This document shows positions 5,919 through 6,320 of a stretch of DNA of 6,320 bases, in pieces. Positions within the stretch are counted from its first letter, which is position 1; the number at the start of each line of letters is the position of its first letter. Below the pieces are notes generated by a model. It saw only the letters and a list, made by a program, of their open reading frames with translations. It searched no databases and was not told the DNA's origin. The position numbers and the translations under genes are program-made. Source of the DNA: Betaproteobacteria bacterium (GTDB lineage: Bacteria > Pseudomonadota > Gammaproteobacteria > Burkholderiales > Rhodocyclaceae); NCBI GenBank assembly GCA_020047725.1, contig JAIFNM010000267.1, positions 1 through 6,320 of the forward strand, given 5' to 3'.

Positions 5919-6320
5919 TCAACTCAGTTGCTGGATTCCGGCGATAACCCAGCCCTTGCCACCCTCGGTGGCTTTGCTGAGATTCCAGACTTCATCGAAA
6001 GGAGCTGCCGCAGCGCCCGCCTCCTCGCGAATCATGCCGCTGAAATGCACGCTGGCGACATGGCGGCTGGACTCGGTGACGACTTCGACAAGTTCCGCAT
6101 TCAGCGTCACGACATCGGTTTGTTGAGGAGCATTACCGCGTTCGTCCATTTGCATCTTGATTTCGGCATACATTTCCGGCGCAACGAATTCACGGATATC
6201 GTCCAGATTCTTGGCGTCGTTGGCAGCTTGCAGGCGAACGAAGTTGAGCTTCGCAACACGCAGGAAGCCCTCGGTATCGAAGCCGGCAGGAACACGCTGC
6301 TCGGCAGCAGCGACAGCGGG
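5919..6320 (-). CDS. Tim44-like domain protein, 3' part (N-terminus beyond the window)
   Basis: The frame is open from the right edge (6320) and stops with TGA at 5921-5919, giving 133 C-terminal residues. From about fragment residue 12 (GFDTEGFLRVAKLNFVRLQA) to the end (GWVIAGIQQ) it matches the Tim44-like domain, an alpha+beta fold related to the mitochondrial import motor subunit, with the typical LDDIREFVAPEM (39-50) and FDEVWNLSK (108-116) segments. Betaproteobacterial members usually have an N-terminal signal or membrane segment and a low-complexity linker; the Ala-rich start of the fragment (PAVAAAEQ) could be the end of that linker, but the N-terminus is not visible. An ATG at 6173 lies inside the domain and is not the true start. 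The cellular role of bacterial members is poorly known; position directly before ubiJ suggests a link with quinone synthesis or membrane lipid handling (inference). Confidence 0.88.
   Translation of the reverse strand, partial: PAVAAAEQRVPAGFDTEGFLRVAKLNFVRLQAANDAKNLDDIREFVAPEMYAEIKMQMDERGNAPQQTDVVTLNAELVEVVTESSRHVASVHFSGMIREEAGAAAAPFDEVWNLSKATEGGKGWVIAGIQQLS

Noticed and set aside
5526..6126. Plus-strand frames opposite ubiJ and the Tim44-like gene
   Set aside because: They are antisense to two recognised proteins and show no family features.
1..6320. CRISPR array, insertion sequence, tRNA or attachment site
   Set aside because: No regularly spaced repeats, transposase motifs, tRNA-like cloverleaf or terminal inverted repeats were seen on reading both strands.

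Overview
The window reads as chromosomal DNA of a betaproteobacterium, most likely in or near the Rhodocyclales. This is an inference from gene content and protein style: a long-form PPi-dependent phosphofructokinase, a Tim44-like gene directly in front of ubiJ, a surface-adhesin-E type secreted protein, and an HD-GYP response regulator coupled to a multi-PAS kinase. Base composition is moderately GC-rich. No insertion sequence, tRNA, rRNA or CRISPR array is visible, and nothing suggests recent transfer.

Layout. (1) 1-2680, minus strand: a two-gene signalling operon. An REC-HD-GYP response regulator (predicted cyclic-di-GMP phosphodiesterase) is followed, with a 4-base ATGA overlap, by a membrane-anchored sensor histidine kinase with three PAS domains. 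The kinase leaves the window within its phospho-acceptor H-box. (2) 2681-3001: a divergent intergenic region rich in dyads and direct repeats. It carries a candidate promoter and a structured leader for the next gene. (3) 3002-4708, plus strand: pyrophosphate-dependent 6-phosphofructokinase, a central glycolytic/gluconeogenic enzyme, ending at a strong bidirectional terminator with a TTCG loop. (4) 4761-5165, minus strand, convergent: a small secreted adhesin-E-like protein sharing that terminator. (5) 5175-5341: a gap with stem-loops and a candidate promoter. (6) 5342-6320, minus strand: ubiJ (ubiquinone biosynthesis accessory factor), preceded 7 bases upstream by the 3' part of a Tim44-like domain gene that enters from beyond the right edge.

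Functional reading. Three unrelated units sit side by side: c-di-GMP signalling, PPi-linked sugar phosphate metabolism, and respiratory quinone assembly. The proteins belong to known families; no clearly new multi-gene system is visible. The observations most worth a second look are the possible attenuator-like leader of the phosphofructokinase gene, the uncharacterised Tim44-like/UbiJ pairing, and the coupled HD-GYP/tri-PAS pair whose signal is unknown.
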